From Eutypella sp. D-1 (lineage: Eukaryota > Ascomycota > Sordariomycetes > Xylariales > Diatrypaceae), in NCBI GenBank assembly GCA_023313575.1, contig JAJTTP010000002.1, positions 1,426,001-1,490,000 of the forward strand: a stretch of DNA of 64,000 nt. The letters are read 5' to 3'. A model generated the notes under the pieces. It was not told where the DNA came from. It saw nothing but the letters and a program-made list of their open reading frames with translations, and made no database searches. This document shows, in pieces, positions 1 through 9,982 of this stretch. Each line of letters begins with the position of its first letter. Positions within the stretch are counted from its first letter, which is position 1. The translations under genes were made by a program, and so were the position numbers.

Positions 1-1
1 C

Positions 2-1138
2 GCCAGCTTCGCGGGGGTGGCGATCGAGGGCGTACCGGCGGAGGTGGAGGGGACGGCGGCACCGCCGTGCCCGATCGCGGCGCTGCCGGGGGAGATTCTG
101 GTCCACATACTGCGGGATGTGGCGGTGACAGACGTGGGAGACTTCGCGCGACTGTCGCGGGTGTGCCGGCGCCTCGCCTACCTCGTCGCTACCGAGGAAG
201 CCATCTGGCGCCGCGTGTGCCTCGGCACCGAATTCGGCTTCCTCGCCATGCATCACCGCTTCCAGCGCGGCGTCGCCTGGGAGGACCTGCCACTGTCGCT
301 GCCCCTCGGCTTGGGGTCCTCCCCCGATGACCCGGGACCACCGCCCGGCGCCGAGAACCTAGTTCTCGTCGGCTCTACGACAGAGGAGCAGCGGCGACGG
401 CTGCAGGAGGCGTCGGAGCAGCGGAAGCTGGCAGCGAGCACGGCGCTCCTGCGCAGCGGGGCGTACGCGGGGTCGTGGCGGGGGATGTTCCGGTCGCGGC
501 CGCGGGTGCGGTTCAACGGGTGCTACATCAGCACGGTGAACTACATCCGGGCGGGGCAATCGTCGGCGCACCAGATCGCGTGGAACACCCCCGTCCACAT
601 CGTCACCTACTACCGGTACCTGCGCCTGTTCCGCGACGGCGCCGCCCTGAGCCTGCTGACTACCGACGAGCCCGCCGCCGTCGTGCCCCACCTCACCCGC
701 GAGGCCGCCGACCTCCACCGCGGCGGCGCCGCACCCCATCTCCCCTCCGCTGTCGTCGCCAACGCCCTCCGCGGCCGCTGGAGGCTGTCGGGCGTCGATA
801 GCTTGGGCGATGGCGACGACGGACCCTTGACGACCGAAGGCGGCGGCGGCGCTGACGGGAACCCGATCGCCGCTACCGCTACAGACCTCGGCGTCCACGA
901 GGCCGAGGGTGATCTGTTCGTGGAGACGGAGGGCGTGGGGCCGAAGTACCTGTACAGGATGGACCTGTCGCTAGGGCACGCGGGCAAGTCGGCCGGGGGC
1001 GGCGCACGGAACACGAAGCTTCTGTGGCGGGGCTTCTGGAGCTACAACCGGCTGACGGACGACTGGGCCGAGTTTGGGCTGCGCAATTACAAGCCGTTTT
1101 TCTTCAGCCGCGTTAAGAGCTACGGCCTCGGTGGCTGA
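2..1138 (+). CDS. F-box protein, FBXO9/Hrt3 (Pof7) type, 5' partial
   Basis: Substrate-recognition subunit of an SCF (Skp1-cullin-F-box) ubiquitin ligase, by family. The reading frame is open to the first base of the window, so the N terminus lies outside; the only start-like codon near the edge is a GTG at 17, which I do not take as the true start. Counting from that codon, an F-box spans about residues 22-68 (ALPGEILVHILRD, then LSRVCRRLAYLV and the WRRVC end). The C-terminal half carries the FBXO9/Hrt3 signature: RPRVRFNGCYISTVNYIR, then WNTPVHIVTYYRYLRLFRDG and LTTDEP. A low-complexity Gly/Asp/Ala insert (about residues 260-290) separates this block from a last stretch ending NRLTDDWAEFGLRNYKPF, also typical of the family. 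One uninterrupted exon to the TGA stop. The family assignment is strong; the substrate is unknown. Confidence 0.9.
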   Translation, partial: ASFAGVAIEGVPAEVEGTAAPPCPIAALPGEILVHILRDVAVTDVGDFARLSRVCRRLAYLVATEEAIWRRVCLGTEFGFLAMHHRFQRGVAWEDLPLSLPLGLGSSPDDPGPPPGAENLVLVGSTTEEQRRRLQEASEQRKLAASTALLRSGAYAGSWRGMFRSRPRVRFNGCYISTVNYIRAGQSSAHQIAWNTPVHIVTYYRYLRLFRDGAALSLLTTDEPAAVVPHLTREAADLHRGGAAPHLPSAVVANALRGRWRLSGVDSLGDGDDGPLTTEGGGGADGNPIAATATDLGVHEAEGDLFVETEGVGPKYLYRMDLSLGHAGKSAGGGARNTKLLWRGFWSYNRLTDDWAEFGLRNYKPFFFSRVKSYGLGG

Positions 1139-1658
1139 GGGAAGATCCAAGTAAGGGCGTGTGAGCTGGTCGGTTGACCAACTGTTTAAGGGCACTTCCG
1201 TACGCGGTGTCTCAATCTGGTATCTGCCCCGTCTCCCTACTTGTCCCTTATACGACCTGTTGACAATAGTTCCTACTGGCAATCACCAAGCATAATTTTT
1301 GCGTCACATTAGCAGGCGAAGACGGATACACACTAGAAAGTGAGCAAGTACTTATGAATAGACTATGAATAAAACCTATTCTTTTCCTCTACAAATACAT
1401 TAGCAACAGGCCATATCTGCATTTCAGATCCATAAAGATATTGAGATGAATAATGAAACATGATATGTGGTCTTTCCGAGCGTCCCGATTTGCCCGACTT
1501 GAAACCGAGACCCAAGTAGCGAAAGCAACAATGTGGAATGCGTTTACGATCCGGAAAATTCAAGGGCGCGGCACCATGCAGTGGCCATAATTTCTAAGGC
1601 TTCCCATCTTTGTCTACGGCCATTTCCTCCGCTACCCTAGGTTTCGATAAGTCGATGA
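1139..1658. other. Non-coding stretch between convergent genes
   Basis: About 520 bases of 3' flank shared by the plus-strand F-box gene and the minus-strand gene that follows. It is AT-richer than the genes on either side. I see no RNA gene or repeat. Confidence 0.6.
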
Positions 1659-2490
1659 TCAATAATTTGAACCCATGACTTTATTGATATCAATCGGACT
1701 CCATGACGTAGGGACCATGCACCCGCCGTCGACATTCACTCGTACTGGGCTTTTCGCATTAATATCCTCCGACGGTGGGCTCTCCATCTCCACAGGCAGA
1801 AATAACAGGGAGCTGTCCCCAAAGGCTTCCAATGATGATTTCTTGTAATCCTGCTGAGGAGAGTTGTCGGCGACAGTCTGAAGCCTCGCCTTTGACGTCG
1901 CTGGCGTGTCCGCATCGAGGCCACCAGTGGAACCCGCACTTGGACTGCTTGGGACGCTGAGACGGCCGAACTCAGTCACCTTTCTCTTGGTTCCCCTGTG
2001 CTCGGTCTTGGGCTTGGCTACACACGCAGAGGTCAGTCAAGGCGACAGAGTCATCGTGGGAGATAGGAGATGCAGCTATGCATGAATCCATACCCTGTAT
2101 CATATCGCTGTGGCTTCTTTTGGATGGCGGTGGAGTCACAATTCCCTGACTGGGAAGCTTCTGCTTCTCCTTCGCAGCTTCAGGGGCCACTTCACCCAGG
2201 CGAGATAATATTCCCGGTGTCAAAGGAAAGGGTCCCGGCTTAACGAGGTTGGCAGATGTGGAATTGATGAGCGCCATACGCTCTGCACGTTCGAGTGCGA
2301 TCTTCTCCAGGACCTGGGCCGACAAGCGATCAATCGCGGCAAATTCCTCCTCCATCTGCCGCTGCAGTCTTCCAATGACATTGGCTTTTCGGACATACTG
2401 TGTCGCCTTGACATCCTCCTCCCAACGATCCATCATCTTCAACATGATGTCGCTACGCTCTCTAAGTCCACTGGTGAGGTCTCCGTCCAT
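1659..2490 (-). CDS. Unrecognised coiled-coil protein, two exons
   Basis: I do not recognise this 251-residue protein. Exon 1 is 2094-2490 and exon 2 is 1659-2017. The 76-base intron (2018-2093) has donor GTATGG, branch CTGAC and acceptor TAG, and it restores the frame. Residues about 5-80 are a charged, heptad-like helix (ERSDIMLKMMDRWEEDV, then RLQRQMEEEFAAIDRLSAQV and IALERAERMALIN). A segment with PGPFPLTPGILSRLGEV follows, then a TPPPSKRS basic patch next to the splice point. Exon 2 begins with a Lys/Arg-rich stretch (KPKTEHRGTKRKVTEFGRL) and is otherwise Ser-rich. Short size, an N-terminal helix and basic Ser/Pro tails would suit a nuclear, kinetochore or chromosome-linked subunit, but that is only a guess from composition. 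The first ATG of the frame was taken as the start. Confidence 0.65.
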
Positions 2491-3795
2491 ATTGAACGAT
2501 GGGGAAGCGAGGGATAAAAAAGTAAAGCCCTGAAGATTGCAATGTTCGAAACGGATGTAGGTTACGCAAAGCGTCGCGTGCTATTATTTGATAGTTTTAC
2601 AGCTTTAACCGTAGAGGCAATGGAGTATACCTAAGTAGAAGAGTATGAAGTGGCTGCGATAGATGTTTCTACTGACTTGAGAAGGAGATGTAGTTTGACG
2701 GGATGAGTGAGATTTCCTGTCTAGGCACCACTAACAATAAATTGCGTATACTATACCTATCTACTTGCACTCGTGGATCTTCTATATGAAAAGCAGGAGC
2801 TAAGTCGCTCTTGCCAAAGTACCTGAGTAGACTAGTCATGATGGCATCATATCCTGAAGTCACATGGGCATGCACGTCCTACAGGATGTGCCTTCCGCAA
2901 TCAGATTACGTAGCCTACCAGTCTATTATATCTTGCATAAGGAGACGAGTTAGGTACCTAGGTATGTAGGTAGCTAGCTGGGTGGTGATGGCAGCTCCGA
3001 GGGTCGCAGTGGATCATATGTAAGCTACGAGATGAGATATTACTCAATGATAAAGGAAAACAAATAACCGGCAGTCGGGGAAAAGGACAGAGGGGAAAAG
3101 TAAAAAAGTTAAGGAAGGGGTGAGAAAAAAAAAGTTGGTTCAGATCCAATCTCGAACGTGATCCCTTGGACTTGTGAGTCTGTCCGCCTAGCTCAGCTCC
3201 CAAAGAGACTTTCGTATCAAGACAGACGCATGAACCGTTGCACCGTTGAGGGTAGGGCTCTGTGGGCAACGGGAAATATATCGATAATTTTGACTTAAGG
3301 CACCTACACCACCAAGTAAGTGTGTGTAGGTACCACGGTTAATAGGTGGGGGTAGCTCCAGGTAGGGAGGTGGGCAAGAAATTATACATACAATAGGTAG
3401 ATACCTACACAGCTCTACGGCAGTGCCAGATACGTGAATGTGGAAAAAACATACAGCTCTGGAGATGGAATGGATTCTGTTATCAAAAGGCCAATTGATG
3501 TACTTGGTGGCTTGGAATTGGCCTCGATTGATGATACAAGGGCATTCAGACCACGAGCGTCCCCCCCCCCTTCCCCCCCACGTATTTGCACCCATGTCAC
3601 CTACATGTATACAAAGCAAAAACAACATACTCTATCATACGTATGAGAAGTACATATATAGTATTCCCCTTCTACTGACCTCCACCGTATCAATACCCCC
3701 CCCCCCCCCCCCCCCTTGTAATCACTAATGTCTCGGCCGGGTAGACTTCAAGATTATGCACGCCCAGTCCCCCTAATCCCCTATCCTACTCTACT
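2491..3795. other. Intergenic region with TAGGTA motifs and poly-C runs
   Basis: Upstream flank of the coiled-coil gene and downstream flank of the secreted Ser/Thr-rich gene. It holds a cluster of TAGGTA/TACCTA motifs (about 2952-2982 and again near 3300-3420) and two C runs, 3561-3570 (10 C) and 3696-3715 (20 C). No convincing gene. Confidence 0.6.
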
Positions 3796-4770
3796 TCAGC
3801 CTAATCGTATGTTAACAGTAGGATCTGAAGTAGTAGGAGTAACTACGGAAGAAGTAGAGGTTGAGGAAGAAGAAGAGGGAAGAGTAGCCGGCCCGGTGAC
3901 GTCGCTCCAGCCAGGGATCACGACCGTGGTCCAGATGGAGCGGTGCGTGGCGTTGGTAAGCGGGGTGAAGATCCAGCTGGTCTGCACCGCGGTGCTGGTG
4001 GTATTGCTGGTGGTAATGATGGTGCTGGTGTTGGTCTGAGTGCTAGTACTGGCACTAGCATTGGTGGCGCCGCTGCTGCCGAGGAACGTCGACGTCGGCG
4101 ATAGGGACGGGCCCTCCGCGATGTCCCGCCGATTAATGGTGACAGTGTAGAGCCCGTGCATGGGCGGGTCCGCTGTACGTTTCCGGGGGAGGTCAGCCTG
4201 GTCTGATCGCTTCACACGGGTAACTCCTTGCAACCGCCAACTCTAGGAAGTAGAACGGTAGGTTCTCTCGTGATGAGCGGGAATATCCGAGAGGGACTTA
4301 CTGGTGAACACGAGAGGCTGAGTGGGGTAGTCCAAGGTTACGGACGCGGTTGTGTCGGCGTGAGGATACGAGGACGTAGATGAGGAAGAAGAAGACGTCT
4401 CAGGCCCAGAAGCCGGCGGCGGTGACGCCGTTTGATCAAAGGGGTCGTCTGTGCTAACTGACGATAACAGGCTACTACTAACCCCCGGCGGGAATAGGGT
4501 GATGGTGGACGTGAACGAGGTGCTCGTATCCGAGCTCTTGCTCTTGCCCTTGCTGCTAGTGCTTGTGGTTTGGGTAGAATAGGTTACAGAACTCAGAGGC
4601 ATGGTCCTGTGTAGGCCCACGGTGGAGCGAAAGGCGCCAGGAGTAAGTATAGGCGCATCTTGGCTGAAGAGCGAGGATACCGGGAAGGCGGAGCTCGTTA
4701 GATTGATTGAGCCTTCAGCGGCGGTCACGAGGGCCGTGAGGGCGATGATGGCTGCCGCGAACTTCATCAT
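3796..4770 (-). CDS. Secreted Ser/Thr-rich protein, two exons
   Basis: Predicted secreted protein of 299 residues and unknown function. Exon 1 is 4302-4770 and exon 2 is 3796-4226. The intron (4227-4301, 75 bases) has a consensus GTAAGT donor; its acceptor could instead lie 3 bases further on, which would remove one residue. An in-frame TAG inside the intron would otherwise stop the protein. Residues 1-20 form a signal peptide (MMKFAAAIIALTALVTAAEG). The rest is dominated by Ser and Thr with several N-glycosylation sites (NLTSS, NASAS, NTSTI, NATHR), as in wall-associated or O-glycosylated fungal proteins. There is no hydrophobic C-terminal tail, so no GPI anchor is expected. Exon 2 starts with basic VTRVKRSDQA and PRKR stretches; VKR and PRKR could be processed by Kex2-like proteases (inference). 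No catalytic domain is visible. Confidence 0.65.
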
Positions 4771-6338
4771 TCTGCTCTTCCTCCCTTTAATACAGCCGCC
4801 TCCGTGAAGTGCTTAATACGAATATAATAGGCGTGTGTTCGAGGGGCGTGTTTGCACAGTAAAGAAAGTGGTGCTAGTGAGTGGATGCTGAAGGTAGAGA
4901 AACACGGATAGGAGGCCATGGAAAAGCTGTCGAAGACCTACAGGTCTTATGTAGGCAGGCGGACCAGGAATTGTCTCCGCAGACCCAGTGCGGGCTTCGC
5001 TCATCCGAGAAATGTTTGTTGAGAAACGTGAAATGCATTCCGGCCCCCCTGTGGCGACGATAATACCCATCACTTTGCGCGACGGGCAACAAAGCCAGAC
5101 GCCGCACGGAATCAGGCTCATGGTATCCACATAAACGGACGTACGTTACCAGATAATATCCATGGCGGGAACCTCGTCTTACCAACACATATTTGACATA
5201 CATAACCTTCAATCATTGGCATAACGAACGCCCATCAGGGTGATCGAGCACATGGATATGGCTTGGACTGATGTAACATACCTGGTTACACGTCCGGAAA
5301 CGTGTAGGTCTGTCTGATTTACATAGGCCCATGCCCATCAGGTTGGTATATGGCGATGGCCAAAAGGTGATTAGGACCAGGGAGAAAACCACAACCCTTC
5401 CCAAGATTCTGCGATTCACGTATACGGCCGTGTGCATTGACGAGGTATCCCAATTCCTGCCGTTTTTACGCTGCTCTGAATAGGAACAAGGTGCGCATAC
5501 TGCCCGCCCTTGGGCTAGGCAACCCGCATTAGTTGGTCGCACCAAACACGTGCCACATGAAACTCACCTTAGATGTTGCGATCGAAGAACGTCATTACTC
5601 CCTTTAATTAGCTAGTAAGTACGGAAAGAGAAAGGAGGAAATCGATCTCAACCCCCTTTTTTTATGTTTGTGATGTTGCGCAACGCCAGGCTGACGAAAT
5701 CGCATGTGCATGGCTACCAAGGCAACGGACCTCTTGAAACTTGATTGGGTAGAACGTTCAATCACGCTGCCAGGATGCACACTCCCCGCCGGGGCCGTAT
5801 TCACCGGACGAGATCCCTGCCGAGAGGGTAGCCAGTCCTGGCGCAGTGCTGATGAGAAAAGTATTCATCGGGTTGAGGGTAGACAAAGATCCCACTTCCA
5901 ATGCCTTTGTGTTACGTCGTCTATGCCGATTCGGGTCAACATCACGTGTATTTAGAAGTTGTCTTTGTGGCGGAAATGAAGTTGAGCCTCCCTTTACGTT
6001 CGTCAATGGACGCTAGTATTGAAAGGGTTCGTAAGAGGAACGAATAGGGGCAATTCGTGACATTGGCCTTGATGAGATGACCAAGAAGAGAAGGCGGCAA
6101 TGTCTAAGCCACCGTCAAATAAAGAGGTCTCTTGTTCTATATTTGGCACCACGAGAATCAAAGGCAATGACGTACCCGAGTGTCAGTATATATAAAGCAC
6201 AAGGCGATAACTCCACGCAGGTTAGATATGATTCATCCCTGAACTTGTCGATATCACCTCACCTCAAGTGTATAGCACAACTCCAAAATAACACCTACAT
6301 ATTTCCTTTTCAAGCTAAAAGCCAAAACAAGAAAAACA
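4771..6338. other. Long intergenic region
   Basis: About 1.6 kb upstream of two divergent genes. Open frames here are short, lack domain signatures and have unbiased third positions. The right end carries a TATA box (6187-6196) and an A/C-rich leader that belong to the small gene at 6339. Confidence 0.5.
6187..6196 (+). promoter_or_regulatory. TATA box of the small secreted-peptide gene
   Basis: The sequence TATATATAAA lies about 143 bases before the ATG at 6339. An A/C-rich leader without G runs follows, as in fungal 5' leaders. Confidence 0.5.
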
Positions 6339-6524
6339 ATGAAGCTGTCCAACATATTATTGGCTTCTGTCCCCGTGGCGACCGTAGCCGCGGGCACGAT
6401 CCGACCGTTCCGCAGCGCGATCTCGATCACGCCTAAGCCGGTAGCGAGAGACACGGTCACGACACTCCCGGACCGAAGCAAAGTCGAGTCCGGTTGGAAC
6501 GAGCACAAGGAGCATCCAGTATAA
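6339..6524 (+). CDS. Possible small secreted peptide (61 residues)
   Basis: Short open frame with signs of being real. It has a TATA box and A/C-rich leader upstream, a good start context (AAACAATGAAG) and a clean signal peptide (MKLSNILLASVPVATVAAG). Codons after the signal end mostly in G or C, unlike flanking DNA. The mature part would be about 42 residues, cysteine-free and charged, starting TIRPFRSAI and ending WNEHKEHPV. I recognise no family. A GTATAA at the stop codon could be a splice donor, with a CAG acceptor near 6620 leading into a frame that stops at 6778, so the C terminus is uncertain. Alternatives are a chance frame or a decayed secreted gene. Confidence 0.4.
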   Translation: MKLSNILLASVPVATVAAGTIRPFRSAISITPKPVARDTVTTLPDRSKVESGWNEHKEHPV

Positions 6525-8929
6525 GACCTCAGGCTGCAGGGCCGGGCATCATGCAGGGTCGGGCATCACGGGCGAGGTGTACTCTACCTCACCACTCAAT
6601 AAGCTACCGAGACGACCCAGAAGGGAAGGCACCGGGATTCGGGGACGGGTATGGAGAGGCCCAGACCCAATTCTCGACTGTGGAGACATTTTTCAACAGT
6701 ATATATTGGCGGATTGAGATACGAGAAGTATTGGTGGATCGGCTGGTCAAGCTGACAACCTGGCCATTGTATAAATAAGAGGTGTGGCCATGAAACGCCA
6801 TGGCCAACTGGGGACAGACATAGAAAGCCCGGCTACGGGCAGGCAGCATATATCAAGAGCCTTGCATTTTCGCTTATACCAGACTGGGTCCTTTAGGCCA
6901 TGCAGATTCGAACGTGACAGTAGTGAGATCATGTATGTTAGGAGGGCAGGTAAATAGTAGTACTGTAATCGCAGCGAGAAAATTGGGCATTGATAATGAT
7001 AATGAACATGTAAATGCAGCCGGAAATGTCCTAGGCCCACTGGGGGGGAGAGGGGGGCGCGGCTTCGCTGGGATTCGTATTCTAGAATGTCTGAATGATA
7101 TCCACACCTGAACCATTCGTGAACAACGGCATACAAATTCGACGTTGAGATGAACACCTAGAACAAGTGCATAAGAGGGGGGCAGCCTTGCCACTTTCGA
7201 CCCTATCGGAAACACTGTTACCCTAAGTGCTAATTTAGGAGCTCCGCTACATTTCGCATGACGTTTTTGTTAGTTCGGAGACCGGGGAAGGGGAAAAAAT
7301 CCTTCGATGGAGTAGAAGATGACTTTTGGCCCTGCCAATGGCACGCTTGCGCACCTGGGAGGCACCACAAGCTGACGAAGGATGCATATACAGGACGTGC
7401 TCAGGCTGCTCAGCTACCCAGAGCATGTCTGCATATCTGTCTCCAAGCTTCCGGGTAGACAGCCCCTGGCATTAGCCTCGTCTTAGTATGACTCGGAGGG
7501 TGATGGCACGGGTTACTATTCGGCACTATTCCCGCCTCACCAAGAGATCCATCCATGATAGGCAAGGATGGATGGTGGAGAGACAAGGGTATGTTAGGCT
7601 GGTAGGGGACGACGTATCGGGATGATGGTTTTTTTCTTCTTCTTTTGCTTTTCGGTTTTGAATACAATTGGTCTTTTTGCTGGTCTTACAAACGTGGAAT
7701 TTGCCATGATTTATTCTTAAGGTTTAGGTAGCAGCATTTGTTTAGCATGTCAACGAGGGAATGGACATGCAGACTGCCGTTAGGGGATGGGACAAGACCT
7801 CATAATATTGTCTGGCTGTGACAATTGAGTAACTTTGGCGAGTGAGCAAGCTGCCGATGTTGATAGCTGATAGATATTAGTTTTTTTTTTAAAAAGAAAA
7901 AGTGAAAAAGAGAGATGCAGTTGTATACATATACAGGCAGCCGGACTCGGCTAGACTGAACCATTCGGGGTGTCAAATGAGGGAGTGAAGGAGTCACCGT
8001 TCTGGGCTGTCTGGCCGTTACTTCCCTTTATTTTCTTTTGGTGTCTCCGATCCCTGGGGAAACCCCTGTAATGCCATCCCTGGAAACAGCCCTTAGCCCT
8101 GCTGTGGCACCTCCGTTATCTAAGACCACGCTAACACTAACTAGGACTTGGTAATTGGAGAGTGGGGCAAATCATGTGATATCGCTCACTGTTCGCGTAA
8201 ATTGATTCTCTTGGCGACGCGTCGGTCGACTACTATCATGGGAAAAGGCGTGTTTGCCTTGCGAGATAAATTGGAGCGCTATACCCCGTTTACGCCTCTG
8301 GGTGGAAGGGAGCTGCGACGGTAGCCTGAGGATGCATCTAAAAGAAACCTCAAAGAGGAAAAGAGGGAACTGCGTACCACCACACCATACATGCCTACCT
8401 AGCAACCTAGTAGGTGCACTACTACCATTTACCACCGGATTTGCCGCATTTCAATTGCGCACTTCGACACTGTAGTTAGGCAACCTGGAACTTCTCCATC
8501 CCATCTGCCCAGCTGTGTTTTAAAATGTTAATAAATGCCGACTCCCCGACATGGGGTCCGGCACTATATATAAAGGGAATCCCCCATCCAAAGATCGCTT
8601 TTCTTTCCCTCTCCCATTCACTTATCCGCAACCTCAGCGTCCGAGGTATATAACAGGTAAAAAAAGAAGAGTAAGTTTTAATGATAAATCACCACTATTC
8701 ATCCACATCCCATCTCAATTTGCATTTTCAATCGTATTCGCATTTCGGATTTCCCAACCCATTCATGAACACTTTTTTCATACCATAATTTTCAACTCCT
8801 ACATCGATCCCGCATCGATCCTGCAACGACGCAAGTGACTTGCAGTTCTGGAGCTTCGTTTTTTGATCGGCTGCATCGAGTGCCCCTTCGATTTCCCCGG
8901 TCGGAAATTCATAGAATTCATCTTTCAAA
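6525..8929. other. Long intergenic region
   Basis: About 2.4 kb without a convincing gene. It may include a further exon of the small secreted gene (to 6778) on its left. On its right it holds the promoter and 5' leader of the BTB gene. Poly-A/T stretches occur near 7625-7650 and 7880-7905. I see no repeat or RNA gene. Confidence 0.5.
8565..8574 (+). promoter_or_regulatory. TATA box of the BTB gene
   Basis: TATATATAAA lies about 355 bases before the ATG at 8930. The pyrimidine-rich tract that follows (about 8600-8640) is typical of a fungal transcription start region and implies a leader of roughly 300 bases. Confidence 0.5.
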
Positions 8930-9982
8930 ATGTTTAGCCGACGAATCGACCAGCGCCCGTCCACTTCCAAGAACAACACATCTTTCAAAGGGCATAAAAT
9001 TGGTAGATCCAGCTCGTCATTCAGTAAGACTCATGGCGTTTCTAAGAGTCGCCATGAGCCTCGTCAGCGTCGGCCAACCACTTCCACCACTTCGTCTGCT
9101 ATGCACGATGTGTCAATGACTGCACCCCCTCCGAGGTTAGTCGATCCTCCCTATCTCATCTCCTGCCATTCTCGTCATCTTCATCGCCAACCGAGCCTTT
9201 ACTGACACTTATACCCCCATCTCCACAGCACGCTGACCCCGTCTATCGTGACCCTCGTTGTCGGGAAGGAGCAGCGGATCTTCGCTGCTCACGAGGACGT
9301 CCTCTGTAACTCGCCCTGGTTTCAGAGAACCCTGTCCGAGCAGTACATGGACTCGCATAATACCAAGCGCGTGCACCTGCCAGACGAGGAGCCCGAGATC
9401 TTCTCCTCCGTCCTTGAGTACCTCTACAAGGGCGACTACTACCCCCGCCTTGTCCACAACAAGCGTAAGAACTCTTGGGAGCTCGAGCCGGCGGAAGAGG
9501 GCGCTGGGGCTGGCGCCGCCCCAGAGGTGACGGTCTACCACCACGGCATTGATGGTGACGTCCTGAAGGACACCGTCGTCTACTGCACCGCCGATAAGTA
9601 CGGGCTCGAGGAGCTCAAGCGGGTCGCGCTGCGAAAGCAGGGCCTGCAGTCTGGCATTCAGTGCAGCACCATATTAGCGTCCGCCCGGTACGCCTACGCT
9701 AATACGCCTGACACCGACTCCAAGTTGCGGGCGCACTACCTTGCCCTCATCATCCGGAGCCGCAGCACCTTCAAGCGGAGCGGTACCATGCAGCTCGAGA
9801 TGTTCAATGGCGGCACCCAGCTCTTCTTCGATCTGTTCGTTGCCCTCTGCAACCACGTCGACGACATCTCTAGCACCCAGTAAGTCGTGTTCATACGGGC
9901 ATGAATGGTCTCTTACCCCCGTGATCAATCGCTGACTCGCATTTTCAGAAGCACGCCCCGCAGCAACCGTCACTTCTTCTAG
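8930..9982 (+). CDS. BTB/POZ domain protein, three exons
   Basis: Protein of 296 residues with a BTB/POZ domain, a dimerisation fold that often recruits substrates to Cul3 ubiquitin ligases or mediates other protein contacts. Exons are 8930-9135, 9229-9879 and 9949-9982. Introns are 93 and 69 bases with GTTAGT and GTAAGT donors, CTGAC branch sites and CAG acceptors. Residues 1-70 are basic, Ser/Thr-rich and probably unstructured. The BTB fold begins near residue 75 (SIVTLVVGKEQRIFAAHEDVL, NSPWFQRTL) and continues through VHLPDEEPEIFSSVLEYLYKG. A negatively charged Gly/Ala insert comes next, then the helical end VVYCTADKYGLEELKRVALR. Such stand-alone BTB proteins are numerous in filamentous fungi and mostly uncharacterised. 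The last exon adds only about ten residues (STPRSNRHFF). No Kelch, MATH or zinc-finger partner domain is seen. Confidence 0.85.
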
